Assembly: GCA_014526335.1 (NCBI GenBank)
Contig: JACTAT010000056.1
Span: 1,465,206 to 1,529,205 of the forward strand
Direction: 5' to 3'
DNA: 64,000 nt
Source: Chrysaora quinquecirrha
Taxonomy: Eukaryota; Cnidaria; Scyphozoa; Semaeostomeae; Pelagiidae
This document shows positions 40,001 to 50,325 of the stretch, piece by piece (the stretch's first letter is position 1; every line of letters begins with the position of its first letter). Under the pieces are notes generated by a model, which worked only from the letters and a program-made list of their open reading frames with translations, did no database searches and was not told the DNA's origin. Made by a program: the position numbers and the translations under genes.

Positions 40001-41700
40001 TTTATTCTCCTAATTCTTAGTTAATGTCTGCGTGATGTTCAGATGTTCGATTAGCTTGCTAATTTGGTCTTAATAATCGTAATTCAGAAAGACTTTGGAA
40101 CTTTGAATTATAATATTGTCATAAAGTTGCTTATATTTACATCAAACTAGTTGTGAGTAGTTTCAGTTAACTTTTGATAGATTCGAATTTAATGGATAAC
40201 TCTATGTGATTTGCAGGAATCAGTGGATCTAAAATCATATCATTACATGACTTGATGAATGATTATAAGGATTATGATAGTGTAAATGTGCAATAGAATG
40301 AGATTTAATGAGATTAGAATGATATCGATATGATGAATTTTGAGGATGTATTATATGATTGATGATATGATGTTTCATATGAATCCACATTAATGATCCC
40401 TTTTGTCTTATGCTTATCAGTGATGATGTCAATTTGCGGTTGACGACAGGGAATTTTGACCGATAGTGAATATGACGAGTTGCTTTGGAACACCAGCTGT
40501 TTTTCGTCACACTTTAACAGTTTCCATTAGTAGTACCGCTATACCCGCTTGCAGAAAGCGTTACTTCTCAGTTGCAAATTACTCTCAAGTCAAGTGATGT
40601 AAATTGCAAATGCTCTGACGAAATGACAGAATGCTGACTTGGCATGCATTTAAAAATTCTGTAAAATTAGAATCTGAGTTGAATATCATAAATATTCTTA
40701 AAAGTAGGACTGTAGAAATAGAGGCGCTTAAAACATTATGCTATGAGCGTTACCTACAGTGCATGGAAATAGATTAATCAGATGAAATTTGATGTAAATA
40801 TGATAAATCATTGTAAATGAGATATAATGAGACAATTTAATATGAATTGCAGAGACTGGCATGAACAATAAGATATTTATTTGATAGCAGAGAAAAATAT
40901 ATTTAAAAATATGTATTGAAGAATATCTATTAATAATCAAATCTTAATTCATCATTGATCAATGCTTTTATTGAAAATAAGTAAGTGATTTTGATTCTTT
41001 GCATGGCAACTGAATACTTAGAATTAGTTATTAAAATTTATAATGCGTATAAATACGACTACTTGACACATTTTCATAAACCTTATTAATGAGCTTATAC
41101 AGTAGACAAATTAAGCAATTTGATTCATATACTCATGTACAACCTAAGATCTTTACAATTAAAATGTAAATTGCGTTTACAAAGACTAGTACTGCTTTTG
41201 CAAAACACGCAAAGAGATTCACAGGAACTGAATGAATATAAGCAAAATGGATTTCAAAATTGACTTACAATTAAAAATCCAAAAGTCGTAGAATTAGTTC
41301 TGAACTGTTACTAGTACACATAAGCTTGCACAAGGTCTGAAATAGTAGATAGAATATGACATACAACTTAACTTTGATCAGGCATACAGAACTTTAGCTT
41401 GACCTATGAACATTATGTAGACACAATTTCGTTAATCTGATAAAAAGCATAACATCAATTATAAATATTATAAAGTGATTCTGATCATTATTGAAATTAT
41501 CATCATGAATCTAATCGAAATTTATATTTATTATTATGACATTGAAGAATTTTTAATAGACGTTAGGCTTAGACAGGATAATGATAAAATTATTAAGCCG
41601 AAATTTAATAGAATAAACTAGTTCTATCAACAGATGTATCACTTATCAAATTTGAAATTTTTCTGAAGTCAGATGAAGACTATAGGGATTTTGGCAATAG
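37075..41700 (+). repeat. degraded collinear copy of 22,490-28,200
   Basis: 37,290-37,560 follows the minisatellite. 38,340-38,420 follows the hAT fragment (atgttcttacgtacaaagat against atgttctgcacgctacagaa). 39,780-40,060 follows 25,990-26,330, 40,230-40,400 follows the ATG microsatellite, 40,925-41,010 follows 27,650-27,745 and 41,085-41,130 follows 27,885-27,920. Small indels and substitutions are everywhere. The transposase frame is destroyed. The right limit is uncertain. Confidence 0.65.
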
Positions 41701-42412
41701 ATATCGTTCAAGGTTAAAACGTCTCAGTAAATATGCTGACGACCGCTTTATACTAATCATAAAGCAAACTTGCACCAACTCTAAGGACAGGAATTTTCAC
41801 AATAGCTTATATACTAGCAAATTTACATATTTCTTATGTGCCTTCTATTCTACCTGGAATCTCATTGAATTACAGCACATGTACTCATTAACTCAGTCCG
41901 ACTTAATTGTATCAGAAGTGTCATAAAAATATGAGGCATAATGAAGTAAACTATACTTTAGACTTCGTTACCACAGGTCCAAATCTGAATAAAACTAGTC
42001 AATCTCACTATCTCGTTAAAGTATCGTAATGTCTCCAAGAAGGCACTAAACTAAATATGCTGCTTACGATATGAATTCAGAAATATATATTCTAAGATAA
42101 GCTAACCCTAAGTGCAATAAACATCAAAATTATACAACTAACTACAACATCCCTTCTACACAGACATTTCTCGACTATATGGTATACATCAAGGCAAGGG
42201 AGAATATATCTTAAATACAAACGAAAATTGCAATAAAAAAAACACAAAAATCAAATTAAAAGCGTAAAAGTCTCTAAAATGAAAACAAATTAAATGACAA
42301 CTTACATTGGAATAATGGTATACATCGAAATGTCATGAGATAATCTGCTGGCCATTCTTAGGTGCTTTTGTTCAATTTCCAATATTAATATTGCAACAGA
42401 AATAGTCCTAAG

Positions 42413-42495
42413 TTAGTAACTGTGAATTTCATCGAACATTTTCTGGATCTCGCTGCTTAGGTATCTTGTTTTGGAGCGTACCAGCTCAATTTCAT
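42413..42495 (-). CDS. tropomyosin-like exon 2
   Basis: Completes Asp, then EIELVRSKTRYLSSEIQKMF and DEIHSY before TAA. Phase fits exon 1. Acceptor cttcttttag. Confidence 0.85.
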
Positions 42496-43631
42496 CTAAA
42501 AGAAGAAAGGCATAACTTAAATGTGAAAGGCCCTGGAAAAACGATCAAACATTGCTTGTCAAACATTTGAAATTTGCCTCGCAAGTAAAATGTCTGACTG
42601 TTTTGCCACATCGAAAACAATGCTTGCCAAACATTTTTTGCTTCGTCTTTCTGCTTGTGTCAAGAAAAAAATTCTTTCTGATTATTTCAAAAACATTGCA
42701 CAACAAATATACTTATTTGCAACAGTGATGTTTTGTGAAGTGGCCAAACGATCAAACATTGCTTGTAAAGCAAATCTCAAATGTTTGACCAACAATGTTT
42801 GATTGATTGGCCGGCGCTTATTAGCACAGAGCAGTTTTTCTTGGCATTATTCTGCACATTCAGTTATTAACTCAGCTACTTCCTACGAGCCCGGAAGATG
42901 TGATGCGAATTTCAGTTTCATTTACATTATGGTCCTTATAAATTCACTTGTAATAAACACGTTAACTTCATAAAGAATTCAATACCTTGTAAATTGTCCT
43001 TCACTCTTGATAAAGTCTTCATTTTATCATCACTAAGAAACCATCTTTCTTGAGCTCCTCTAAGACGATCAGCTAAATACCTCATCTCATCTTCCAACTC
43101 AATTTCACGATCTGTCGACGAGATTTCTTTTCGCTCCATTTGTCGCAGCTGCTGACCAGCATGATCAATCTCCGAGTCGAAAAACTCGGCTTTTTCTTTC
43201 GCCTCGTTGCATCTCCTCTCCGATTTTTCTAAATCGGCAATAAGAACACTTTCTCGCCTCTTCGCTTCATCCAGCAATTGCTTTCGCTCCTCGAAATTAA
43301 TTTTCGCCACGCGCAGACGATCTTCCAAGATCGTTAATCGATCATCGTGATCATTTTCTCGTCTTTCGAGGGCCTTTCGTTTGCTTTCGTTGATATCAAT
43401 GTTAGTCTCGGTGTCTTGCAGTTTCTCCAAGGATTCTTGATACTGCTCCTGGGTCTGCTCGATTTTTCTCAAAACATTTTCTATTTTGCGTTCCATGGAT
43501 TCCCGTTCCAAGAGACATGATTCCAGCCTTTGTTTCTCCATTCTTATGTACATTTCGATGTTCTTCGCCTTCTCATCTGATTCGTCAATTTCTTGACGAA
43601 TTGTGTTTAGTTTTTGCCTCACAGCCTCCAT
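42413..43631 (-). CDS. tropomyosin-like coiled-coil protein
   Basis: Two exons: 43631-42986 (starting ATG, 215 codons plus one base) and 42495-42413 (ends TAA). The product is 242 residues. It is Glu/Lys/Arg-rich and heptad-patterned throughout, beginning MEAVRQKLNTIRQEIDESDE and ending SSEIQKMFDEIHSY. The N-terminus and C-terminus fit the tropomyosin plan (M(D/E)A...; ...EL...), and the length fits short tropomyosins (about 240-285). Likely role: actin-filament-associated coiled-coil dimer. The similarity is moderate, so it is a divergent member. A stop (TGA) lies in frame shortly before the ATG, supporting the start. Donor gtattg, acceptor ttttag. Confidence 0.85.
42530..42830. mobile_element. 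CAAACATT-rich TIR MITE, copy 5 (best preserved)
   Basis: Left end ggccctggaaaaacgatcaa, then acattgcttgtcaaacattt; right end is its inverse: aaatgtttgaccaacaatgt, ttgattgattggccggcgc. Lies inside the intron of the tropomyosin-like gene. Confidence 0.8.
42986..43631 (-). CDS. tropomyosin-like exon 1
   Basis: Long uninterrupted coiled-coil exon of 646 bp; ends VKDNLQ plus one base at donor gtattg. Just upstream (43,640-43,672) a different frame reads LEKEELVRLES, a coiled-coil-like run, so a 5' extension by a frame error cannot be excluded. Confidence 0.9.
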
Positions 43632-43814
43632 TTCGATTCTAGCCTCACAAGTTCTTCCTTTTCAAGATAAACCTAAAATCAAAATAAAGATTACTCAGAT
43701 TTCACGCTAGCGAATCTATACGCACTACTGTGGTGGATATGCAGTAATACACTCCACAATATGATCTCAGCTGCATGATGAAAGTCTTGGGAAGCTTACT
43801 GATGTTCATATAAC

Positions 43815-45135
43815 GGCTATTAGTAATCACCGGCCCCTTTTCGATTGCCCTGCAGCCCCTTATAAAAAGGCCCAAGTTTTTGTTCTAAACAATGGCTCCG
43901 TCCCTAAATCTGTAAAGAATTTGCAAAAATGGATTTGTCATTCATGAAAGGCTATTAGTAATCACCGCCCCGGCCCTGATTTTTCAACATGTAATTTTTT
44001 ATTAGTAATTACCGGCCCTGGCCTTGCAGCCCCGGCAGCGGCCCTGATTCTATTTCTCCTGCTTTCCGGATGTTCTCCTGCCCGGTGTTTCTTATATTTT
44101 TGATTTACCTATACAAGAACTCAAAACTAAGACAAACAAAAGTGTATGCAAACATGTGACTGATGGTGGAAGTGACAAAGAATATGAATATGATAGGAAG
44201 TGGGGTCAATTAGTGGGACCAATTCAACCAAACAATATCTCGTGGCCTCGTCACATAATACTTTTTTTTATAAGACACTAGTAGATACATGGTCAAAAAG
44301 TTAATAAAAAGATACAAAATATAAAAGGTATAACAAGTTAAAAAAGAAAATTAAAAGAAAGGTATAACAAGTTAAAAAAGAAAATACAAATGAGCGTCCT
44401 TATACAAAGTTTAACGCAGTTTAACATAGTTTTCACTAAATTAACAAAAACCTAGCCTGTGCTCAGACTACAAAAACCACGCTAACCTGCTAAAACGAAT
44501 AAGGGTCTGAAGAAATTATTTGTCATAAAACTACGTGTCGTGGCTGGCCAAAGGTGTGATTTCACACCTAAAAAATAAGAAGCGTTTTAGACTTACTTGT
44601 TTATTGTCTTTCCAGACTGAATGGAACATTGAGTGCTTCCTCCATATCGAGTGTATTGAACGATATGAAGGAATGATAATAATAATAACTCATGATATAA
44701 AATGCCGGAACAATACTGTACCCCTTCTTTCTCTCTAAAAACCCTATTCTCTGTACTACATATTGACATTCATCAGTTACATAACTGTCGCACACAAGAA
44801 TGTTTTTAGGCCAATCACCCATTTCTGTGGTTTGAGGGTGGCGGAAAATTTGAGCATGAATATCTCAACTCACAAGTTACTAAAAACTTCAAATAAAATT
44901 TTTTGTTCAATTTAGCTATTAAGGATAACGGGAATTATGGAAATCAGAAAAAATAAAGTTTTGGAAATTAGGGCTGGGGCCGGGGCCGGGGCCGTATATT
45001 ACAAAAAAATTACATGTTGAAAAATCAGGGCCGGGGCCAGGGCCGGGGACGGAGCCGGGGCCGGGGCTGCAGGGCCGGGGCTGCAGGGCCACATAGTTAA
45101 TCCACCACAATATGGGCCGGTGATTACTAATAGCC
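43815..45135. mobile_element. GC-rich TIR element
   Basis: Begins ggctattagtaatcaccggc (43,815) and ends with the exact inverse gccggtgattactaatagcc (to 45,135). Sub-terminal GGCCCCGGCC-type runs lie at both ends, and aaatcagggcc/ggccctgattttt pairs at about 43,975 and 45,020. No transposase frame is seen inside. Confidence 0.8.
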
Positions 45136-46195
45136 TAACTAGCTTGAGAACATCACTGTTCGGCACTACTGAAATCACCTTTCATATCTGGGCTGGCATT
45201 CTTCATAAAATTAATATTATAACTTGATGAGACCTGGCAGAATACTGCAAAACTCTGTAAATGACAGGTTTTGGCTCTAATACAAATTTAGAATATTGTT
45301 GAAAGCCCAAGGAAAAATTCTTTTAAGGCAAACATAATTTGAATATCCTTGCTAATAAAACTGAGTTTTGAATAAATTGTATTAACAGTCCTGCCAATTC
45401 TCATAATAATCTTGTCAATTATTAAACATATTTAAAACCACTAGTCAGCTGTGTTTTAAAGTCTTCTGCAGTGCATCCTGACTTTAGCTATACTTTTTCT
45501 GGGTTATATTCCTTAACTTATATATGCATTCCTTATTCGGGGTTAGACCAAGCTCTGTCAAGAGTGAGTCACAAAAAATTGCAATTCTTTGAATGCATTC
45601 CCCTAAAAGCCTCCTAGGGGCCCAGTAAGATTACATTACCATGGGGCTTGCTCTGCCTCCTTAATGGCCCTGGCTAGACTAAGGTAGGCTTAGGGCTCTC
45701 AGCTTTCCTGGGCAACTGGTTTTTTCTCAAAAACATGCAGCAAATTGGAAATTGCTAAAAGGCTAAAACTAACAAAGCTTGTACATATTGTACTTTGTTT
45801 ATCTCTTAGAGATGAGCGAAAACTGTCAAAAATTATCGGATTAACAAATGAAAATAAGACCCTAACCAAACCCAGCTCTCTTTGTTTATACGCTTGCAGG
45901 CTCATGCAGCAAACGCCTGTCCATCAACTGCCAACCTCAAATTACCCAAATCTTGCCCTTCTGGCAAAATGCACGTTTTGCAAGTCAATTCAAGCGCAAA
46001 TGAACTTTCTCGAATTTTCAAACTACCTGAGTGATCCAAAATAGCATTATTCTGCAAATTAATATTGCATTTTTCAAAGGACAGATGCAATAGTCCCATG
46101 CCCAAACTAGGGCGTCTTTCAGAAACTGTCTCAGACACAACGAAATGGGCCTAAAAATCCTCAACGACCCTAACCTCTCAAGCTTTAGGATACAA
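45136..46195. other. intergenic, nothing recognised
   Basis: AT-rich without motif-bearing frames or clear repeat borders. Confidence 0.35.
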
Positions 46196-46226
46196 CTTTA
46201 ATGAAGATTAAAATAAAAAGATATAC

Positions 46227-46380
46227 CTAATAAATCTTTGTTATTTACGAGACCAGCATAAATGTTGTTTATGTTGTTTATTACTGCTGTAAATTCACTA
46301 AATTCTTGTCTACTTTCAACTTTCTTTGTCTTCTTTCTTCTAAAGATTTTGATTCCGCCCAGTCGCAAAACAGAAGACAC
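46227..46380 (-). CDS. possible first coding exon, unknown
   Basis: An ATG-started frame reads MSSVLRLGGIKIFRRKKTKK, then VESRQEFSEFTAVINNINNI and YAGLVNNKDLL, and meets a plausible donor (ttag then gtatat) after 51 codons plus one base. No partner exon and no family match. Speculative. Confidence 0.25.
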
Positions 46381-46447
46381 ACAAATTTGGACAACGCTGC
46401 CCGCGCTTCAAGTCCACAGTCTGCGGATTAAACGCGGGTGTGTAAGG

Positions 46448-46705
46448 CGTTGGCCACCAAACATTGTTCATGTTTTTCAAACAATGTTTGAACGTTTGGC
46501 TACGTCACAAACATTTTTGGCTTGCCCAAATAAACAGAATTCTTTGCAATTTGTTTTTGCAAAAGTTCAACAACATTTTGTGCTTGACGCAAATAAAAAA
46601 TGTTTGATGAGCATTGTTCTGCGACTTTGCCAAACGGGAAAACATTTTGTTGAAAATCAATTTTAAATCTTCAAATGTTTGTTCGTTTGGCCAGAGTTTT
46701 ACAGT
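46448..46705. mobile_element. CAAACATT-rich TIR MITE, copy 6
   Basis: aaggcgttggccaccaaaca at left; tcaaatgtttgttcgtttgg and ccagagt at right; the interior has caatgtttgaacgtttggct and ttgatgagcattgttctgcg. Confidence 0.75.
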
Positions 46706-47456
46706 TCTTCAAAGCAGGGCTTGTCATTGTCAGTGGACTGGACACGATCATGACACGTTCGACGTTCAAATTCGCGCAATTCCAAAAACTATTAATAAAT
46801 TTTGCAAGAATTCTTCTCAAAACTTGCGTGTTTCCAGAGCCAAACAAATTCCCTATTTCAGCAAAACCCCAAAAATTTAAAACCTTCAATTTTGCTCTGA
46901 AAACAAATGAAAACAATTTTGGAACCTGTCATGTAATGTCCAAATATGGATGACGCTTGATAGGATGTACGATGACATGTGACAAAACCAGAAGATGACG
47001 AAACTGTGCTAAAATAGCAATTACGTTATGTTTCAAGCTATCTGATTCAAAATTTGCTCCCCCTGGAAAATGAATTTATCAAATACAAACGAAGAAGGAA
47101 CAACATTTGAAAACGGGGGGTAACGAAAAACATTCCAATGAAAAAGCGGCGGGAAATAAAAGTCAGACTACTGTGGGAGAAATCAGAATTTTTTTTGCTG
47201 ATGTCGGTAGATCGTTGTTCTGTTCATTTTTAGTGGAAATTAGACAAAATTATAACATAGAATTCATCCTAAGCTGCTATAAATCGACTATTTGAATCTA
47301 AAAGTCCAGCTTGGCCTCTTACTCTAAGATTATAGAGGCAAGGTGTAAAGTTAGGCTCGTTAAACTTAGGCCCGTGTAAAATTTTAGGCCCCTTGTGGTG
47401 GAAAAACTCTTCGTGAAGAAGTCTAAAAAAATTAATTGGCAGAGGCTAGAGGCGAA

Positions 47457-48089
47457 ATGAGTTTGTTCAGCAGTATTTTTGGCTCTTCAAAAGCAAAGGA
47501 AAATACTCCTACAACAACGGAAGCAATCTCAAAATTAAAAGAAACCATGGAACTGCTAGAAAAGAGAACGGCTTTTGTGGAGAAGAAAGTTGCAGCAGAA
47601 ATTTTAACAGCCAAACAAAATGCATCAAAAAACAAAAGAGTTGCACTTCAGGCATTAAAAAGAAAGAAAAGATTGGAAAAACAATTAAATCAAATAGATG
47701 GGACATTATCAACACTGGAATTTCAAATAGATGCCCTTGAAAATGCAACAACGAATTCAGAGGTGGTTCGGTCAATGAAATTTGCTGCTGATGCTATGAA
47801 GAAAGCACAAATGGACCCTGATGATGTTCATGATATTATGGATGATATAGCAGAGCAAAAAGAGTTAACGGATGAAATAGGGGAAGTGCTTTCATCATTC
47901 GGGCAAAGCAATGCTGACGTTGATGAGGATGAGTTGGAAAAAGAATTATTAGAATTGGAGAATGAGGATATTGATTTGGAGTTGGAGGAGTTACCCGAGG
48001 CACCAAGTACAAAATTACCATCTACTAAAAAGAAAGCAAAGATTGAAGATGATGAAAGCATGAAAGAACTAGCTGCTTGGGCTTCTTAA
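47457..48089 (+). CDS. CHMP4: CHMP4/Snf7 ESCRT-III subunit, intronless
   Basis: Charged multivesicular body protein 4, the main filament former of ESCRT-III in endosomal sorting, abscission and membrane repair. The product is 210 residues, slightly under vertebrate CHMP4 (about 220-230). Seen: membrane-binding N-terminus MSLFSSIFG, the basic helix with KNKRVALQALKRKKRLEKQL, IDGTLSTLEFQIDALENA typical of the family, an acidic helix (DEDELEKELLELENEDIDLE), and the C-terminal Alix-binding type end DDESMKELAAWAS. The ATG at 47,457 is chosen because it gives the conserved MSxF start; an in-frame upstream TTG is not a start. There is no intron in 633 bp. AATAAA lies at 48,173-48,178. It may be a native single-exon gene or a retrocopy. 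Confidence 0.95.
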   Translation: MSLFSSIFGSSKAKENTPTTTEAISKLKETMELLEKRTAFVEKKVAAEILTAKQNASKNKRVALQALKRKKRLEKQLNQIDGTLSTLEFQIDALENATTNSEVVRSMKFAADAMKKAQMDPDDVHDIMDDIAEQKELTDEIGEVLSSFGQSNADVDEDELEKELLELENEDIDLELEELPEAPSTKLPSTKKKAKIEDDESMKELAAWAS

Positions 48090-48172
48090 AAAATAAAAAA
48101 CCCTCAAATTGTTTGATCCTATTCTATTATCAGAACAATGAAATTCTTTAAATTCAAGGAATGTTAGTTAAG

Positions 48173-48178
48173 CAATAA
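48173..48178 (+). promoter_or_regulatory. poly(A) signal of CHMP4
   Basis: Canonical AATAAA 84 bases past the stop codon, in the expected place for cleavage near 48,195. Confidence 0.6.
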
Positions 48179-48799
48179 AGCACTTTGAGCTTTGAAGCCT
48201 GAAGACTTATTTAAAGCTCTAACATAATCAATAACCCCTTACTGACATGGCTGTTCTTGAAAGATTTTCCAAACTAAGGGGGTTTGGCTGCAACTCTCAG
48301 CCCCAGCTTTGCTGCCCCTACACCGATGTCAGTCATTGGTGCTTGATGTATGTGGGCAGCAGGGGTAGTTGACCCTTGCCCCTTATCCTTTTTCGCATTT
48401 CTTTAAACCCTGTAGGACATTGAAAATGACAGGGGAACTTTATGATAGACCCAACCCCCCCCCTAAATACTTCTAATTTGGATTCTTATGTAATGATCTG
48501 CAGTTTGACGCCTGACCAATGAAAAGTAAAATAGCAATAAGGTTTGTTATAGTTTAACTAAAGCACTGATGAAAGCTACTTTAATTAATGGAAAAAGCAA
48601 ATCAACGTTTAATTATTTTACTGCAAAATTTCATGCAACTTTAAGAATTTAAATTCTAAAAAATTTGTTTTTAGATATAACTAAAAGTATTTAGTGTAAT
48701 CAGCGTCGTAAAATTGAGATAAAAGTTTAGTGTATGTTGTATACATATATAAATAAGTACCTATGTTACGTAAAACATTAGATTCTTGCCAGTTAATTA

Positions 48800-49210
48800 G
48801 ACATTGTTTGTCAAACATCTGAAATTTGCTTATCAAAACATAATTTAAACGTCTGGCCATGTTGCGAAACATTAATCGACAAGCAAAAGTTAAAAAATAA
48901 GCTGAATTCGTCGGGCGACTTTTTAGAAAAAATTCAAAACATTTGATTCTTGCCGCAAGGGAACATTGTTTGAATAGCATTGTTTAGCGATGTGGCTAAT
49001 CGGTAAAACACAATGTTTGAACGTTTGACCCCACGTCACAAAAAATTGTTTTACAATCGAAATTTGTTGAGTTTCAAAATATTTGCTTGACGCACGGAAA
49101 AAATGTTTGACGAGCAATTTTGCGACGTGGCCAAACGAAAACATTTTCTTTGAAATGCGAATTTCGAATGTTTGAAAAACAATGTTTGATCGCTTGATCA
49201 GGGCCTTCAG
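48800..49210. mobile_element. CAAACATT-rich TIR MITE, copy 7
   Basis: tagacattgtttgtcaaaca...gaaatttgctt at left and cgaatgtttgaaaaacaatg, ttgatcgcttgatcagggcc at right. The longest copy, about 400 bp. Confidence 0.75.
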
Positions 49211-49324
49211 TTTATCTGCGTCAACCAAGTCCATCTGTAGTTGTGTTACTTCCTTACATTGTTGTGCATTGAAATTAAATGAAATAGTGATGCATATTGT
49301 AGGGTAATTTTGTGATGTAACTGA

Positions 49325-49549
49325 ATGAAATTATGTATTTTGTCTTTTGTTGCATTTATACTTGTTTTCAATGCAAAAACTGCCGTGCAAACTCAGCTCA
49401 GCAAACACGCACAGACTAACATTTATTTCTCTCGCGGTACATGCGCACGAGTTTGGCGACTTTTGCACGATCATACCCTAATGAATGCAATGAATCACGA
49501 ACAATTCCAAAAGACAATCAAAAAAGCTTTTTTCTATTTTATCTTATAA
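49325..49549 (+). CDS. small ORF with a signal-peptide-like start
   Basis: The frame begins MKLCILSFVAFILVFNAKTA: one basic residue, a 14-residue hydrophobic core and a small-residue end, as in a secretory signal peptide. It has 74 codons to TAA with a single later Cys. No family is recognised, and no promoter or splice support is seen. It could be chance in AT-rich DNA. Confidence 0.25.
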   Translation: MKLCILSFVAFILVFNAKTAVQTQLSKHAQTNIYFSRGTCARVWRLLHDHTLMNAMNHEQFQKTIKKAFFYFIL

Positions 49550-49825
49550 AAGGTGATAAACTTATCCTCGATGAAGACCGATGCATTAAGTAAGCGGTCG
49601 AAAAGAGGAACAATCCCCTTCTGGCACCCCCGGTTCCTTGTTCCGAACAATGCGTTATCCCTGTAAGAAACTCCAGGATCAGGGGGTAAAACCCAAGAGA
49701 AGGACGGTCTAAACAACAAAGGTCCATATAACAAATAAGAACCCATCGTATTTCCCCCAAACTCAATATATACTCAAAGTAGCTAAGAAAACGACGCAAA
49801 TCTAATATAACTCAGGTATTACCTA

Positions 49826-50323
49826 CACGCTTTTTTTATAAGGAACCTACCCCAAGGCCTAGTTCTTAAAGTTCCTTATTTTTTGACCTCTTTTGAGGCA
49901 ATTGTAGTTCTAAAAGTTCCTTAATAGTTTCTTAATTTTAAATGCACATACAGTGGTCTTAACAATAAATGAGAGACACTTGCATGTGAGCAAAGCTCGA
50001 GACTATTCAAAGAAACATTAGCCTGCGCACAGCCTCAAAACTTTCCTCAGGTCAAGTGTAGTCTACACTTGACCTTAGGAAAGTTTTGAGGCTGTGCGCA
50101 GGCTAAGAAACATTGGATGCATGCTAAACGTACAATTTATGTGATTTTCGACTGCAAATGAATGGAACCGGCTTTCTAATTCTTGATTATTTGCAGCGAT
50201 AAAAGTATTCAACATTCAAAAGTTCCTTAATGATTTTCTCTTTAGTAGTATAAGTTCTCTAAATTTTTGGGCCTTCTACATGTAGGTTCCTTATAAAGTG
50301 GTTCTTTATATAAAAAAAGCGTG
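49826..50323. mobile_element. TA-flanked MITE, copy 3 (with nested insertion)
   Basis: Ends CACGCTTTTTTTATAAGGAA and, inverted, TTTATATAAAAAAAGCGTG, flanked by TA on both sides (49,824-49,825 and 50,324-50,325). Carries the words aaagttccttaatagtttct in both orientations. An 87-bp palindrome is inserted at 50,019-50,105. Confidence 0.92.
50019..50105. mobile_element. nested 87-bp palindromic MITE with 8-bp TSD
   Basis: TAGCCTGCGCACAGCCTCAA ... and its reverse complement, nearly perfect over the whole length. Direct repeats AGAAACAT at 50,011-50,018 and 50,106-50,113 flank it exactly, the 8-bp duplication typical of hAT insertions. Confidence 0.92.
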
Positions 50324-50325
50324 TA

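Noticed and set aside
45745..46953. Several frames of 80-134 residues around 45.7-46.9 kb
   Set aside because: Most run through the CAAACATT-type MITE or AT-rich DNA, and none shows a known domain.
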